Source of the DNA: an uncultured Eubacterium sp.
GTDB lineage: Bacteria > Bacillota > Clostridia > Lachnospirales > Lachnospiraceae
NCBI GenBank assembly: GCA_900548465.1
Contig: URKY01000078.1
Location: 1-6,524, forward strand
Length of the DNA: 6,524 nt
Reading direction: 5' to 3'
The notes beneath the pieces are model-generated. The model had not been told where the DNA came from. It did not search any database and saw only the letters and a list, made by a program, of their open reading frames with translations. Positions 5,118 through 6,524 of the stretch are shown here, in pieces. Numbering within the stretch: the first letter of the stretch is position 1; each line of letters opens with the position of its first letter. Made by a program: the position numbers and the translations under genes.

Positions 5118-6389
5118 TTACTTTTCCCGTAATATATTCAGATTTGTATCAACAGCACCACTGATTCCCTTAACTCTTCCATTATCAGAATACTGCCACA
5201 TCTGTACATTTGGAATTCCATAATCATCAAACTTTTTAGTTTTATGAGTCCATCTTGCCAGCCAAATACCATATTTAGAAACTTCCTTATACTTCACTGA
5301 AGTTTTAAAGAAATCAACATAAGAGTATACACTTGTATCGTATCCCTGATTTTCTACGTAATCACAGTATGTCTTTATAATTTTAGTATTACTCTTTTTA
5401 TACTTCTTCTTATTTCTATATGTGTTTTCGAAATCGAATGCCATTGGATAATCTAAATCACCATATTTTTTCAACATTTTCAATGTGAATTTAGCTTCAT
5501 TTTTTGCTTCTTTCACATTGTCAGCATAACTATACAGATATAATCCTACTTTTATCCCATTTTTCTTTGCATTTTTATAATTATAATCTAATTGACTGTC
5601 AATTATTCCACCCTTTGTTGTCCCGTATCCCATACGGATCATGGCAAAAGAAATGCCTGCTTTTTTTACTTTTTTCCAATTAATAACACCATTATAATAT
5701 GAAACATCTATTCCCTTCTTCTCCGGTGAATTAGACGACAACGTATAAACGCTTACATATTTTTTTCCATTAATAATTTCATAAACATAAACTTTATACT
5801 TGTAATTATTTCCTTTAACTATATCAAAATCTTCTACATATTCCCTATTGCTATCGACATCTGAAAACTCAGTCCATTCTCCGCCGTTAACGCTTCTGTA
5901 AACTTTATATCCTGATGCCATGGGATTTGCATTCCATGATATGTATTTTCTATTTGAAAAAGAAACAACTGAAACACCTTCAACTCCTAACGGAAGCGCA
6001 GATATCTCTTTGCTAATGTCACTTTCCTTCCCATAACTATACTTATTCTTCTTTACATTAAAGGGTTTAACCTGATATCTATAATTTTTTCCAGTCTCTA
6101 TATCACTATCTGTATATTTTTTAGACTTTGTAACGTCTATTTCCGTAAATTTGCCACCATCTATGCTTCTATAAACTATGTAACCGTTACTCTTTTTTGA
6201 ATAGTTCCATAATAGTTTATTCCCACTTTTTGTACTATATACTCTTGTAAAAGCCGGACTATCAACACTTTGTGCATATATATTATTTACTCCAAATATA
6301 AATCCTGTTGTTGTTATAACTCCGGCCAATAAAATCGCCGTTATTTTTTTACTCAATTTCTTTCGTATATTAATTCTTTTTCGCTTCAT
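5118..6389 (-). CDS. Secreted GH25 lysozyme (N-acetylmuramidase) with two FN3-like domains
   Basis: The 423-residue protein hydrolyses the MurNAc-GlcNAc beta-1,4 bond of peptidoglycan, probably in its own wall or in competitors. A very basic N-terminus (MKRKRINIRKK) and hydrophobic core lead to a likely signal-peptidase site after IYA (Ala39). Two fibronectin-III-like modules span about 44-132 and 133-220, and share a GY-x-VYRS-x-x-GG core followed by an NY-x-Y-x-V strand, so they are a duplication. The GH25 barrel covers about 225-420: Asp228 in GIDVSYYNG, Asp319 and Glu321 in AFDFE, MWQYS near 397-401, and Asp414 in AVDTNLN. All catalytic positions are intact. The protein ends right after the barrel, without a C-terminal wall-binding or sortase motif, so the FN3-like modules may do the positioning. 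The ATG has GGAG 7 nt upstream and the leader is short. It has no visible terminator before the tRNA-Arg promoter. Confidence 0.95.
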   Translation of the reverse strand: MKRKRINIRKKLSKKITAILLAGVITTTGFIFGVNNIYAQSVDSPAFTRVYSTKSGNKLLWNYSKKSNGYIVYRSIDGGKFTEIDVTKSKKYTDSDIETGKNYRYQVKPFNVKKNKYSYGKESDISKEISALPLGVEGVSVVSFSNRKYISWNANPMASGYKVYRSVNGGEWTEFSDVDSNREYVEDFDIVKGNNYKYKVYVYEIINGKKYVSVYTLSSNSPEKKGIDVSYYNGVINWKKVKKAGISFAMIRMGYGTTKGGIIDSQLDYNYKNAKKNGIKVGLYLYSYADNVKEAKNEAKFTLKMLKKYGDLDYPMAFDFENTYRNKKKYKKSNTKIIKTYCDYVENQGYDTSVYSYVDFFKTSVKYKEVSKYGIWLARWTHKTKKFDDYGIPNVQMWQYSDNGRVKGISGAVDTNLNILREK

Positions 6390-6413
6390 TTTGTTTCTCC
6401 GTCTTCCTGTTAT

Positions 6414-6419
6414 ATTATA
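6414..6419 (-). promoter_or_regulatory. Probable -10 box for the GH25 gene
   Basis: A perfect TATAAT lies 25 nt upstream of the ATG, giving a leader of about 18 nt that carries GGAG. No good -35 is found at 16-18 bp: TTGATT is present but only 10 bp away, and TTTTAT at 17 bp is poor. This promoter is weak or needs an activator or an alternative sigma factor. Confidence 0.5.
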
Positions 6420-6439
6420 ATAAACTTTAAATCAATATA

Positions 6440-6469
6440 AAAAAGATACCATACAAATGGTATCTTTTT
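6440..6469 (-). terminator. Intrinsic terminator after tRNA-Leu
   Basis: AAAAAGATACC and GGTATCTTTTT form a perfect 11-bp inverted repeat around an 8-nt loop (6451-6458), with T-runs on both strands. It begins directly behind the tRNA 3' end. The symmetry would allow bidirectional use, but no plus-strand gene approaches it. The GH25 promoter region starts immediately beyond. Confidence 0.93.
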
Positions 6470-6470
6470 A

Positions 6471-6524
6471 TGCCGGCGACCGGAATCGAACCGGTACTGT
6501 GTTGCCACAACAGGATTTTAAGTC
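6471..6524 (-). tRNA. tRNA-Leu(UAA), 5' part cut by window edge
   Basis: The minus strand enters inside the anticodon stem, then shows the loop CTTAAAA (anticodon UAA at 6518-6520), the stem strand TCCTG, a long class II variable arm (TGTGGCAACACA, a stem with GGCA loop region), the T-arm ACCGG-TTCGATT-CCGGT, the acceptor strand CGCCGGC and discriminator A. The long variable arm and the A discriminator identify leucine. No CCA is encoded. The D-arm and 5' acceptor lie outside the window. Confidence 0.95.

Overview
The window looks like chromosomal DNA from a low-GC, Gram-positive, anaerobic-type Firmicute, most likely class Clostridia and probably Lachnospiraceae or a close relative. The signs are strong AT bias, AGGAGG/GGTGA ribosome binding sites, near-consensus sigma-A promoters, tRNA genes without an encoded CCA end, and gene families typical of Clostridia. 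The genus assignment is inference. Every supported gene lies on the minus strand, so transcription runs from high to low coordinates.

In transcription order: (1) The 3' part of tRNA-Leu(UAA) enters at the right edge and ends in a perfect inverted-repeat terminator (6440-6469). (2) A secreted GH25 muramidase with two N-terminal fibronectin-III-like repeats (5118-6389) follows. (3) tRNA-Arg(ACG) (4954-5027) has its own strong promoter and an intrinsic terminator. (4) A 54-residue Ser/Lys/Asn-rich protein with five 15-bp tandem repeats (4693-4857) has a perfect Shine-Dalgarno and its own terminator. (5) A small single-domain rhodanese (4300-4580) has its N-terminal strand in a different frame from its catalytic part; the frames meet at a run of seven A that forms the -1 slippery heptamer A_AAA_AAA. 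(6) A tight four-gene cluster starts from a clear promoter (4255-4283): a THUMP-domain RNA methyltransferase (YpsC/RlmL-like), a membrane-anchored papain-family protease, the XTP/dITP house-cleaning pyrophosphatase RdgB, and a YfcE-type metallophosphoesterase. Gaps are 9 and 11 nt, and the last two genes overlap by one base (TAATG). (7) A tRNA-Pro(UGG) - tRNA-Gly(UCC) pair with an excellent promoter leaves at the left edge.

Functionally this is mostly housekeeping DNA (tRNAs, RNA modification, nucleotide-pool sanitation) interleaved with two exported proteins that act on the wall or outside the cell. I see no mobile element, CRISPR array, phage gene or obvious new defence system. The items most worth a second look are the rhodanese frame break at the slippery A-run, the repeat-containing small protein, and the surface protease inside a housekeeping operon. 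Both protein-gene/tRNA boundaries (GH25 to tRNA-Arg, YfcE to tRNA-Pro) lack a visible intrinsic terminator.
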